The position numbers and the translations under genes were made by a program. Below, in pieces: positions 12,201 through 21,600 of a stretch of 64,000 bases of DNA. Below the pieces are notes generated by a model, which ran no database searches, was not told the origin of the DNA, and worked only from the letters and a program-made list of their open reading frames with translations. Where the stretch lies: positions 7,502,001 to 7,566,000 of the forward strand of contig JAYKYS010000014.1 of NCBI GenBank assembly GCA_036924285.1, read 5' to 3'. This DNA is from Asterella californica. Lineage: Eukaryota > Streptophyta > Marchantiopsida > Marchantiales > Aytoniaceae. The first letter of the stretch is position 1. Each line of letters opens with the position of its first letter.

Positions 12201-12671
12201 TTTGTATCATCCCGCGCGGTAAAGGTGTACTATACGCGGGGTGAAACTTACCATGTATCGCTCCCTTATTGTGCGATACAGCCAGTATCGCTCTGCTGAG
12301 TAAGATTTTATACGTGTTTCGCTTACCCAGTGGAGTGAAACATACATGTTCCGTCGCTCCGCGAGGTAATTCCCAACGATTCGCCTTGAATCGACAAAAT
12401 TCCGACGCGGCACAAACTGAATCGCCCTAAATTCATGCGATGCACGTTGAATCGCATACTAACTACACACGAATTTCGACATTTCACGATCAATTTCACA
12501 GATATAAACTTTGTTTCGAAACTTACAAGCATCAACCTTTGCGTCTGCATCTCTACGACTCGTTTCTCTTGCATCTCATGTCCTGCCTCGTCCTCTTCCA
12601 TCACCTCGTCCTCGTCTGCCACCTCCTCTACCACCTCCTCTGCTACTGCTCTTAGTACCTCTCGTTTTCAT
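9275..12671 (-). pseudogene. Six-exon element-borne gene ending in a truncated HAD/FCP1-like domain
   Basis: Minus-strand exons with GT-AG junctions and mutually consistent phases: 12,671-12,530, 11,173-10,970, 10,821-10,246, about 10,122-10,058, 9,983-9,533, 9,430-9,275. Product in order: an Arg/Gly-rich start (RGGGRGGGRRGRG); a Trp-containing block (YHLKWCWVVKEEVENAF); HRVTVEGHEILLDESFV; LIDDWFPEKDEKGKRYLLW; a Gln/Pro/Ser linker; a coiled coil (KRKKEELEALI onward); RRKTLILDLNGLLVQV, which resembles HAD motif I of FCP1-like phosphatases; and RPGVKAFLEICL with TSRT as motif II. Lesions are a TGA in exon 1, a frameshift in a GAAGTT run in exon 2, a 1-nt shift near 10,690 and a TGA where Trp is expected in the last exon. 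HAD motifs III/IV are absent: the gene runs out at the insertion edge. The central blocks look like plant transposon proteins, but I cannot name the family. Confidence 0.65.
11236..12390. repeat. 112-bp tandem satellite built of two palindromes
   Basis: The marker CTCCCTAGCG recurs at 11,511, 11,623, 11,735, 11,847 and 11,959 (the last as CTCCCCAGCG), exactly 112 bp apart, with degraded units on both sides. Each unit holds two near-palindromes: GCGAAACA-N5-TGTTTCGC, and GCGATACAG-N-CTGTATCGC (perfect 9-bp arms near 12,050). A CGG-GTAAG-GACTA-CCTCCTGCCGG spacer separates them. The array lies wholly within intron 1 of the minus-strand gene. It is GC-rich and CpG-rich against an AT-rich background. 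ORFs within it are by-products of the repeat. Confidence 0.9.
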
Positions 12672-13464
12672 CACATCGATTCAAGAAAGAATCGCTCAGA
12701 GATTACAGTGTGCTTTTAGACTTCTCAAAAACCTACTCTCTTACTCGACAACTTCTCTCCAGTCTCCTCCTCAAGAACTCAAGAACTTCGTCTCTCACTC
12801 TCCTCACTCTCCTCTCCTTCCTCTCCTCTCTACATTCGCAAAAGTCTCACTCTCCTCGCTCTCCTCTCCTCTCAACCCTCGAATCTAGTCGTTAGACTCC
12901 ACTCGACTCTCTCCTCTCTTGCTCTCAACACGCTCCTCAATGTCCGAATGGTCCGAACCATGTCACACAAGTTTTCGTGCTCTTTCTCTCCACTCTTCAC
13001 CTCGCTAGCTCGGCTACGATCTGTTTCTTTACTCCGCACTAAGAGCATTCTCACATTATTCTCAGCGCTCTTACTAGAACAATCATTTTTCTATTTCTAA
13101 TTTATTGTTCTCCAACATTCTCACACTGTTCTCTCTTTATAGTTTATTGGTCACCCAATAGTTTCTTGTTCTCCAAGTTCAAAACAACACTTGCTGATTC
13201 TCAGGAGATTGAACATAAGGGGAGAGATATATTGCACATCTCTCCACATATTTCTTAAAGGGAGATAGTGTACTTCTCTCCAGTGTATTCAACACATAAT
13301 ATATATACCACATAACAATGGGTGCTCCTTATTTCACACTGCTCTTGTCACAAATACAAGGCTATTTATAAAATAATCATGATGGACCAATTTGAGAAAT
13401 GATAATGAGTTAATCATCATATGCTCTTTGCTGAAAAATAATGTCGATAAACCTATATCTGTGA
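12672..13464 (-). promoter_or_regulatory. Putative 5' region of the element-borne gene
   Basis: Upstream of the ATG at 12,671 (minus strand) the transcribed strand would be strongly GA-rich (12,700-13,060), a common plant 5' UTR composition. A TATATATT run lies at about 13,297-13,306, some 630 bp upstream of the ATG. This position makes it a plausible but unproven TATA box. The rest shows no coding signal. Confidence 0.3.
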
Positions 13465-14846
13465 AATGAGAGAACGAGTTGTGGAGCTCAGTTTATGATA
13501 TTACCAAGCACAAAATAGTTGAACTTTGAGATGCTTCTCGTAGTTGATCAGAACAAGACAAGAGGATCTGCCCTTAGAAAGAGCATAATTCCCTGCTCTA
13601 GAGTTCGTTTGCGATGTGTTAGGTACCGTTCGAACCAGCTCGGCGAGTAGAACATCTTGGGGAGGTCAGGTCTGGAAAGTTGTTGAGCATAAAATCATTG
13701 AATTTTGGTACACGTCTCGAAGTTAAACATGGAGGTTGAAGGATAGAAACAAAGAGAAATCTTTTAGAGGCATAAGTCATTGCTCGGTAGTCCATTTCAG
13801 ATAAAGTTAGTATCGCTGGCTTGACGAGAAGAACAACTTGGGAGGATCAAATTGGAGTGTACTCAAGCTACTTTTCAAGTGAACTTTGGAATGAAGAGGA
13901 AAGTGGGAGGTTCAAGCTTTGAGGAGACATAACTCCCTAATGCAGGAACAGTTTGAGGTGTATTGGATATCATCTGAATCAGCTTTATGAGACGAAGGAG
14001 TTGGAAAACTCAAATTCAGAAAATTGGACAATTTTTTAACAAGGAATTTTGGGATGCTCCCAAAGTTGAACGATAAGGGAAGGTAAAGAAAAAAAGAGAT
14101 AGAAATCTTTGAAGAGGAGTTCCATTTTAGACAATTTTGGTATCGTTGAAAAGGTATTTCCGAGGGCTATGTAGGGAGGTTGAAAATTTTTAGTTTAGGA
14201 GAATTGTGTGGATAATTTCCAGATTTCTGAAGTCTGAAGTTGTAAATTTATGTGTATAAAGATAAATTTACTCAAGGATTGGATAGGATATTTGACATTC
14301 TTGTTGCTCTTTTTCTCGACCGCACACACTTTCCATAGCCAGATTATGCATATTATCGTTCATCTTTTTTGCCCTCTATGATACGACATCATCTAAATAC
14401 AACGTGTATCGGTCTATAAGATCATGTAGTATCGTGATGGCACCAATGATATTGAGATAACTTTTTATTAAATTTCGATCTTAACAAATTTATAATGCTC
14501 AAATTTCTTCTCATTTAAATTGTAGTTCTAACTTTAATCATTTTTGCTCATCAATTTAAATTAAATTAGCTTCTAAACTTCAACTGTAAGTTCATACCTT
14601 CATGTATAAATAGTGGAACTCTGCATAAGTTATGTATTTCTTACTATGTTATTTCACTTCTCATTCTAACTTACATAAACTCTAAATTAGAACTAACCAA
14701 CCTATACATGAACGTCTCAATTAAATTTAGATTGAAATTCTAACTTCTTCCCATAGCTAATTCATTATTTGTTTCTATAACAACATGCTATATATGAAGA
14801 CTTGATACTTGTCTCTAGAACAGTACAAACGACTGTAGATCATTGT

Positions 14847-15094
14847 CCTTTACATGTAGAGGAAGTTTTGAGGTCTAAACACTCATATGTTTCTTATTTT
14901 TGAGTGTTAAAATTCATTGTCTGATCTTATTACTACGTGATAGATCTGATTTCGCTTTCTGAACATATTAGAGGACTTGACAGACCTATGTAACTGTATA
15001 TAATGCCAAGTTATAAGCTGAAACCTATCTCTTGAGTAAACAATCATAGCAAAAAATCTAGCATTTTCCTAGGTGGATGTATCACACTTCGACA
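14847..15094 (+). mobile_element. 3' LTR tail of R1
   Basis: 248 bp matching 4,133-4,380 of the 5' LTR along its whole length, from CCTTTACATGTAG to the terminal CGACA. Only the R-U5-like end is shared; what precedes it here is the LTR-like block rather than R1's own U3. Either R1 suffered a deletion/recombination with a related element, or the two LTRs have different U3 histories. Confidence 0.8.
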
Positions 15095-15403
15095 ACGAGT
15101 TATCGATAATAGAATCAATCATTTTATTCTTTAATTCATCATTTCAATACTTTCAACCTTGACTAAATATCTTTATAATTCTAAATATATAATATTAAAG
15201 ATATGTTAGACTATATATGCTATATATGTTAGACCATATATACATTATAGATATAATGTATGAAGTCTCACATTTGACTCACATCACAAAATGACTGGTT
15301 TTACAAACAATAGCAAGTCAGGGGTGTGATCAAGTCATACATAATAACGAGTGTGTGATCAAGCTTAAGAAACTTATTAAAAATGTGATAAAACAAATTT
15401 CTG
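15095..15403 (+). mobile_element. Right part of the split MITE-like element
   Basis: Continues the element begun at 2,991. ACGAGTTAT...ACAAAATGACTGGTTTTACA and GGGTGTGATCAAG match 56,813-57,123 of the complete copy. The right terminus is mutated but still reads AAACAAATTTCTG at 15,391-15,403, inverted relative to the left CAG...AAATTTG start. Confidence 0.75.
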
Positions 15404-15580
15404 ATCTGATAAGTCTTCTCATACGAAAGTCAAGTTTTATAGTATCTCCCTTAGTCTTGGACCGCATCACCAGTTTCGCACAGGTATATTTCATCCATTT
15501 CGGAGTCTGGGAGGAGTCCGATGCTTCTTTAATGGAGGTCCAAGCCCCGGGTTTTTCGTATTTTCGTTCCAAGTTGAAAT

Positions 15581-15795
15581 GGATCCCCCGCATCTCGTAC
15601 TCCCATTTTATCGGATCTCTTTCAAGTTTATTTGTTCAACGTCTTTTCATTCATCTTGCCATGTCAAGGTTAGGACATAGAACGAAAAGGATCCCTTGCA
15701 TCTCGTACTCTCATTTTATCGGATCTCTTTCAAGTTTATTTGTTCATCGTCTTTTCATTCATCTTGTCATGTCAAGGTTAGGACATAATCGACAC
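15581..15795 (+). repeat. 108-bp tandem duplication
   Basis: Two adjacent copies starting GGATCC at 15,581 and 15,689, sharing CATCTCGTACTC-CATTTTATCGG through GTCAAGGTTAGGACATA with few differences. An open frame runs through both copies (15,355-15,810) but has no recognisable domain, so I do not call a gene. Confidence 0.85.
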
Positions 15796-15799
15796 GTAA

Positions 15800-18700
15800 G
15801 ACTCAGATGAACTGAGGTTGGAAGGAGTGGACGAGAGATCAGCAGAACGCAGCGCGCGAGTGCAACGAGGACAAATAACTACAAAGGAGTTCTCTTATTA
15901 GCTCGTGATGTTCATCGTCAGAATGAAAATAATCAAAGATATCTGCCTCACTATCCGAGCTTCCATCGAGTAAATTCGAGGACAATTCTTCATGCTTGCA
16001 GTCTTAATGTTCCCGCGTTCACTAAACTTCCATGCTTCTGTTTCTAATCAGTCGTCCTTGTGAACACGCGAACCTCCATACTATTAATTGGGAACCTTTC
16101 ATGTCAACACGCTCACGCTCGGAAGGAAGCATGATCTAGGCAATTCAAATTGCCTATTTCCAGCATACATGTTAGAAACTCTAGCTGGCAACTATGGACT
16201 CACATAGCCTTTGGCCAGATGATTGGAAGAAAGATCGATTGCCAATCAAAAGTGCGATCAAAAGAAGAATGGTGTCTTATCGAGCTCTATCGTACTAGAG
16301 AACTGATCAAGCAAATACCTGAGATTTACATACAACGTGGATTTGACGACGGTCGCTGTGAATCGTGTAAAACAGAATAAACTGCTGGAGTCAACGATCC
16401 ATCCTCTGTCAGGATGTGGCGGAATGCTCGAGAAGGACCACCCGGTCAACGTATGCCATCACTCCCCTTATATGCAATGCGCTTATCTTTTCCCAGCATA
16501 TCCTTTGGATACGGATACGCTCTATGTGATTCGATCCCCGGTTCTCCAGTCGTCTCCCAGCCCAGCACTGCCGTTGTCAACCGGTCATGCCAGACTAATC
16601 AGCAGAAAGTCCGAGCCGGTTGGACCGAGAGAAAAAGCGCGGGGTGAGTCCAAGCAGCTGGTCGCCCAGACCTATCTATCGCGGCCTGGCACCTCTCATG
16701 TGTGATAAATCGAGCAGACCATTCATTCCTCAGAGGAGAGGCAGAGGAAGGAAAGGCGGAGAACAGAGTAGAGCAAAGAAGAACAGCACGAACAAGACAC
16801 GTCAAAGACTACGAAGATGAGGCGGAATTGAGCGTTGATTTCTATAGATACGGGTCTTGAGTCAACTGCGTGACTGGAACTTTCTCCCGATTTGAATTTC
16901 ATTTTGGAGCTGGGCGAAATTCAGCGAAGTGCTTATGACTCCATTCGTCCACCAACCGTACGCAAAATTCCTGAAAACTATGTAACAGACAAATGAATGA
17001 TGTCTCGATCATTTTTCTAGCATGTACAGCTATAAGGATTAGGTGTTTTCGGTCAAGCAACTATCTGAATTCCCTGAAGTTTTACAAAGTTCCTTTCCAT
17101 ATTGTAACAGCATAGAAAAACTACCGTGTACAAACTGGAATATAGAAATTCCAAGGTTAAAATACAATTTAGTACAAAGGAGTTGGAAGTAGAGATTTAC
17201 TTGATCAGACTCTATAACGATGTCGGACTTTATCAGACCTTTTTTATAATTTCTTGCTGATCAGACCTCTTACCTGATGTTGCCATTGCGACAGGTAAAG
17301 GTGCTTAGTCACGTAGACAACTGAGACTTGGCTTTTCTTGACAGGAGCAGTGATGCGAGATGGAATCTGGAGAAATTAATCTTAGATTGTTGATTAACTT
17401 ATCCTACATATGCATAGGATTTTTTATAAACACTCATTGTTGACTAGATAAGTTCGCAAAGCAAATAATGAAGCCAAAGAACGATCCCAAAGCCTATTAT
17501 AGTGCAATCGGAGCAGCAGAAAAGATCTGAAAGAATGCCACCCCCGAACAAAGAGCTCTCCAAATAATGACCCTAAAAAAGAGAACTATCTCTAGAACAG
17601 TGAGCTCTCGAGGACACGAAAGGCACACCTCACGAAGTGTCCAAGAAGAGGCTAAGCCATTCCACTTCCAAATACGCAGCACATATCGCAAATAAGTTTC
17701 AGTTTCAACTCAGTTAAGTAAGTAAATTTCTTCTCAAAAAGTTAGGGATGTATTTTTTAGTGAAAGAAAAACAAGAGGAGAGGGAAATTATACCTTTTTG
17801 GAATGTTGGGTTCAGTATCGGTTTGAAAATGCTAATAGTGCCACTCGAACCCTCCCTTCTCTCTTAACAAAATTACATGAGTAAAGTAAAAACTGTAAAT
17901 CCTAGATGTCAGGCGGTGTCAGGGAGTGCAAAATATCTGTAGACATCCGGTTGAAAAAGATTCAACTGGTGTGCAAGAAATCACTTTTATGGACATAAAC
18001 TACGAACGCCCATTAACATACCACCTCCCGAGATGGTAGTTCAAATTTATGACAGAAACCGTAAAGAGTTGTACCGGGAATCTTTTATAAACCAAAGGAT
18101 GATTGGCCCTAATATTTCTGCACAGACGGAAAATTATTTCAAGCTAAATATTTTCAAGTTTCTAGCATTTCTTAACAAGATTAAACCTTGATATTAGTAA
18201 TCATCATACCGAAACATGTGAGTGAAGAACTTATAAAGAACGAAATATTAGAGAAGGATGTAGATAGATATTTTATATGCTGCTTGCATCTTATATTCTT
18301 GAATCCGCTTAGATGTCAGGAGAAGTTAATCAGATATGTTACTAGCGTTATTTTCATCAAGTTTCCATATATTATACTGACAGAATAGCCGAGGAGTCTT
18401 CATTTAGACACAAGATTTAGATACTAGGATATCTCCATGGGTTCTCGGGAAGTTCTTCGTACATATTTCAACCATGTATGACATAATAAATATCTTCAAA
18501 AACGTTACTAAGAATATTATATATATAATAAATTAATAGAAAATTTCTTTAATAAAAAACCTGCTTTACTGGTTTCTGTAATCGCTATCTGGTTCTGACT
18601 GAAATCATTATTAAATTAATAACTGAACATAATTACTGGTTAAGTCGAGTTTGCTTTTAAGCTTCCTATTAATTTATGGTGAAACATCTTATGTAATCTT

Positions 18701-19690
18701 GTCTACAGTTCAATACGCGAGTCAATATGTTCATCTTGAACAAAGAGAATATATACAAATTATTAAGAAAATTTGAAGACTAAATACTGAATTCATTTAT
18801 CATTTCTTCAAAAATAATATTCATTATATAACAAAGATACGTGACATTTATAACATACTAATAAAAATATGTAATCTTCTAAATATTTCAGTTTAGGAAT
18901 TCACGGTACGAAACCTACGAAAGACAACTCCAGGTGAAAGGTATGATCAAGTAAAGGATAATAAGAGAGTTCTGATGAAGTCCGACATTTTTTCTAGGGG
19001 TCTGTTCAAGTAAATTTCTGGTGTTGGAGGTAAAATAATTCTCCATGAAGTGCACGGCCCGGCCCAGTCGGAGAAGTTTCTTACAGATTTGTAAACACAA
19101 CAGCGTCCCGCGATGTGTACAGAAGTAAATCACATCCAAGTTCAGCCACCATCGTATGAGTTACAGGAGCTCCCACCAACATGCCGCGGGATAGTGGATT
19201 GAGAAGCATACCGTAGTGGATCTTTGTCCGGTTACCAGGTGACTATCAGAACAGAACCTCGCCGCGTCCGTCCTTGACTGGATCCAAATCACACTTGGAG
19301 ATTCTTCGAGGCTTTCTTCTTGCTGATTCTGTTCATGCGCAGTAGCTGTTCGTTGGAACTAGTGAATCCATTGTCCGACTGGCTAATGTCATCTATCAGT
19401 CTACGACTCATGTGGTATGAAACGCGAGTATCCGCGGTCCTTTTGGGGAGGGTTGTGGATATACAGTTGTTGTTTGGCCTCGAGTCAGTCGTGGCAGGCA
19501 GTCGTTGTTATGCAACTATGGACAAAGTACATGTTACATAAAGAGAGCATGAACCTAGATCAAAAGAAATAACGAGTTCTGAAAAGAGTCATCTTAGTAG
19601 ATATCGAAGTTGTGACCAAAGTCAATTTTTAAATCCTTCAATTACATTCGATTGATTAAATTTTTGATCCGTCACGGTAGGAAACTTTAA
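15800..19690. other. No gene recognised
   Basis: 16,400-16,900 is GC-richer than its surroundings with several short overlapping ORFs, the pattern of an exon, UTR or CpG-rich promoter, but no domain is visible. A minus-strand frame at 17,497-17,691 (Trp/Leu/Val-rich) and a plus-strand frame at 18,188-18,388 could be decayed exons. A minus-strand hydrophilic stretch around 19,300-19,520 lies just downstream of the VSR relic on the same strand. None is strong enough to name. Confidence 0.5.
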
Positions 19691-20235
19691 CCTCAGTATG
19701 AGTGCCCAGAGAGACATGTACTGGATCATAATCGCGAGGATTTCCAAGTCCGTAAGTCTATACTTGTAGATCATGTAAGCAACTCCGGTGACTAACCAAC
19801 TAGATAAAATGACCAATGTTATGCACTACACTGAAACCCATTTTCTCCTTGCACTCGCTGATGTGGTCGCATTGCTCCACACCATCTCCTCTAAATCCGG
19901 GACGACACTTGCATCCGGTGAGCTCAGATATTGCTCAGTATCTAAGTCGTTGAGAATTGGAGACCATTTCGATCACCCTTACATTGTTCAAGGGCAGTAG
20001 GCTCTCACTGCTGTGTCTGTCACTCTGAAACCGAACGCCATGAACTTTATCCAGCTCATTCAGATATTGCCTTTGCAGTTGGGAATGTACCGAAATCTCC
20101 CCGACTGCCTTTGTCCTAACGCTATGCATCTTGCTTGGGATTCATCTGCCTCAAGGTCATCCATGCACTTTTGATCGATCCCCAAGTGATCTGAGATATT
20201 TGATGACCCAATCGTTTGGATCGATTCTCCACGAT
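19690..20235 (-). pseudogene. Vacuolar sorting receptor (BP-80/VSR family) pseudogene, 3' half
   Basis: VSRs are plant type I membrane receptors that carry vacuolar cargo from Golgi/TGN. On the minus strand, in family order but changing frames, I read: LGIDQKCMDDLEADE (20,190-20,150); SRGDFGTFPT (about 20,105), the counterpart of the SRGDVTILPT block; QYLNELDKV; an EGF-like stretch CKCRPGFRGDGVEQC then ECKEK (19,915-19,845); and the membrane-tail junction YKYRLTDLEILAIMIQYMSL (about 19,765-19,705). The cytosolic sorting motif is YMSL instead of the family's YMPL. The Cys-rich stretch before the EGF block and the sequence between EGF and membrane span are largely deleted. No introns are visible, so a processed or heavily deleted copy is possible. 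Confidence 0.75.
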
Positions 20236-20248
20236 ACGAAAATGTTTT

Positions 20249-20953
20249 CTATTTCCAGTATCTCCATCCCATCCGTAAACTCTTAGATATTTCTCTAGGA
20301 GAGAGTTTGATCTTCCGTGGAACATCTGTTGAACTTAAAAGATGATTTTTTCTTATTTTTGCTTCTCTATGACAAATCCTGATACTATCCATCCATTCCG
20401 GACGATGGTTGTTTTCCATATGCTGTTTCTGCTTGGGACTGACAACTGCACGCTTGTTGTCAACAGTGCTCAGTGTGTATCTCGTGTCATCTGTGTTCAG
20501 CGATTTGTCTCTTATCGGTAAGTTATTTTCTAACTTGCTCCTCTTCTGCGTCTGTACTGCGTCTGTCAGCGACTCTTTCTTTTTCACCTGGTCGATCATG
20601 TTGTAGCACCCTCTTTCTGCAGTAAACATCTTTCCTCGACCTGTCGCTTCATTCATCTCTTCTGATGCCGACAACTTGCACTGGTCTTGATCCGTCTCAA
20701 TATCCTGATCCTTGTTGAATACTCCTTTCTGGATTTCATCCTCATTCCTCTCCTTCCTTTCGTGCACGCGAATCTGTTTACGACTCAAATCTTGTTTCTT
20801 TCCTTTGACCTGCACCTTGCTTTGTACTTCCCCTTCGATGAAATGCTCATAAAGTGCACAAAAATAAACTAATGTCCAAAAGATTATCCCATCCATGATG
20901 TTTCCGACTTTGTCTCCGGTCGCAACATGCTTCTCCGTGTGAATGTGTGCCAT
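20249..20953 (-). CDS. Hypothetical 234-residue Lys/Glu-rich protein with one membrane segment
   Basis: An uninterrupted minus-strand frame from an ATG at 20,953 to a stop at 20,249, unusually long for this window. Residues about 18-40 form a hydrophobic stretch (IIFWTLVYFCALY) after a short polar start, so a signal anchor is plausible. The remainder is highly charged with KKK and RKER patches and no recognisable domain. Pyrimidine-rich plus-strand sequence at 20,954-21,330 (GA-rich on the coding strand) would suit a 5' UTR. It lies immediately upstream of the VSR relic on the same strand but shows no VSR residues. No homologue recognised; it could be a first exon or a chance ORF. Confidence 0.35.
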   Translation of the reverse strand: MAHIHTEKHVATGDKVGNIMDGIIFWTLVYFCALYEHFIEGEVQSKVQVKGKKQDLSRKQIRVHERKERNEDEIQKGVFNKDQDIETDQDQCKLSASEEMNEATGRGKMFTAERGCYNMIDQVKKKESLTDAVQTQKRSKLENNLPIRDKSLNTDDTRYTLSTVDNKRAVVSPKQKQHMENNHRPEWMDSIRICHREAKIRKNHLLSSTDVPRKIKLSPREISKSLRMGWRYWK

Positions 20954-20974
20954 CTTCTCTCCGTCTGCAAATCG

Positions 20975-21600
20975 CGGATCTCTCTTATTTGCTTCTCACA
21001 ATCTTCTAACTCCCTTACTCTCTCAGACTGTCATAAAACAGAACCGCTAAAACCAAATGCTGTCCTTCACTTGTCGACAAGTTCACGGTCTACAAATCTC
21101 TATCTGTCTCTCTCTTATTGCTTCGCACGATCTCCCAACTCCCTTACTCTCTCTGAATTATTCACAGAACTCTGTACAACAAGATACTATCCGTCAAGTT
21201 CTCTCTCGCGCTTCTGAAATCTCAAAGTCTTCGCAATCTTCTCCAAACCGTCAATCAATCAGAACCAGCAAAACGTCAGAACTGGATATGACCCATTACT
21301 CTCTCTCACGTTACGAGTAGTCAAGTCCTCGAACTAATATCGTAACTTCACTAGGATGTTCACCACTCTCTCACTCAATCTCTCACCATTCAATGTTTGA
21401 TAGCTGGATGTTCACCACTCTCTCACTCAATCTCTCACCATTCAATGTTCGCTATCAACGCTTCTTTCTCGAAGAGAAAATACTAAAGCTGAAAAGCACG
21501 TAAAACTCTCTGATCGAAAGAGCAATTTGTAGTGTTTTTTCTACCTTCCGATCTAACGAAGTGTTCGTTCTACCTTCCGATCTAACGGACTCTTGTATAA
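20975..21600. repeat. Three pairs of short direct repeats
   Basis: (i) A CT-rich unit with CTCTCTTAT-GCTTC-CACRATCT-CAACTCCCTTACTCTCTC occurs near 20,977 and again near 21,110. (ii) GGATGTTCACCACTCTCTCA... through CCATTCAATGTT occurs at 21,355 and again 53 bp later. (iii) TTCTACCTTCCGATCTAACG occurs near 21,539 and 21,568. All are upstream of the 20,953 minus-strand ATG. Confidence 0.8.

Larger units (their letters stand above)
9171..13464 (-). mobile_element. 4.3 kb insertion with its own multi-exon gene
   Basis: The uninterrupted copy of the host block has an empty site at 62,424-62,438 (reverse complement CCGACTCAATGAGAG). In the left copy this site is split into GACTCATGA before 9,171 and AATGAGAG from 13,465, implying a 4-5 bp duplication (ATGA/AATGA). 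No terminal inverted repeat, LTR pair, poly-A tail or Helitron ends (TC...CTRR) could be seen. It contains one minus-strand gene, a 112-bp satellite and a GA-rich upstream region. Class unresolved; a DNA-mediated element is likeliest because the gene retains introns. Confidence 0.75.
8582..14848 (+). repeat. LTR-like block, copy 1, interrupted by a 4.3 kb insertion
   Basis: Two flanking parts, 8,582-9,170 and 13,465-14,848, together match the reverse complement of 61,030-63,015. The block is built of degenerate modules with recurring CATAACTCC, GTCCGTTTGAG and TTTTGGTATC, and short inverted phrases such as GAACTTC/GAAGTTC. Comparable modular arrays occur in the U3 of LTRs elsewhere in this window. 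The right copy extends to a TGTCGTGGACCGGC start like the A-family LTR, so I read the block as U3 of a large LTR. It joins R1 pol on one side and the shared 248-bp LTR tail on the other. Confidence 0.7.

Noticed and set aside
11252..12413. Several ORFs on both strands inside the 112-bp array
   Set aside because: They are open only because the repeat unit is stop-poor; frames change between units and the peptide is simply periodic.
12435..12895. Plus-strand Ser/Leu/Pro-rich ORFs up to 125 codons
   Set aside because: Low-complexity CT-rich DNA; the minus strand has a spliced gene start (RGG-rich) whose phases fit downstream exons.
9171..13464. Helitron interpretation of the 4.3 kb insertion
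   Set aside because: Ends are not TC...CTRR, there is a short target duplication, and no Rep/helicase motifs are visible.
16337..16820. Overlapping ORFs in a GC-richer patch, considered as a gene
   Set aside because: Three frames on both strands are open without a domain or splice pattern; GC-rich composition alone explains it.
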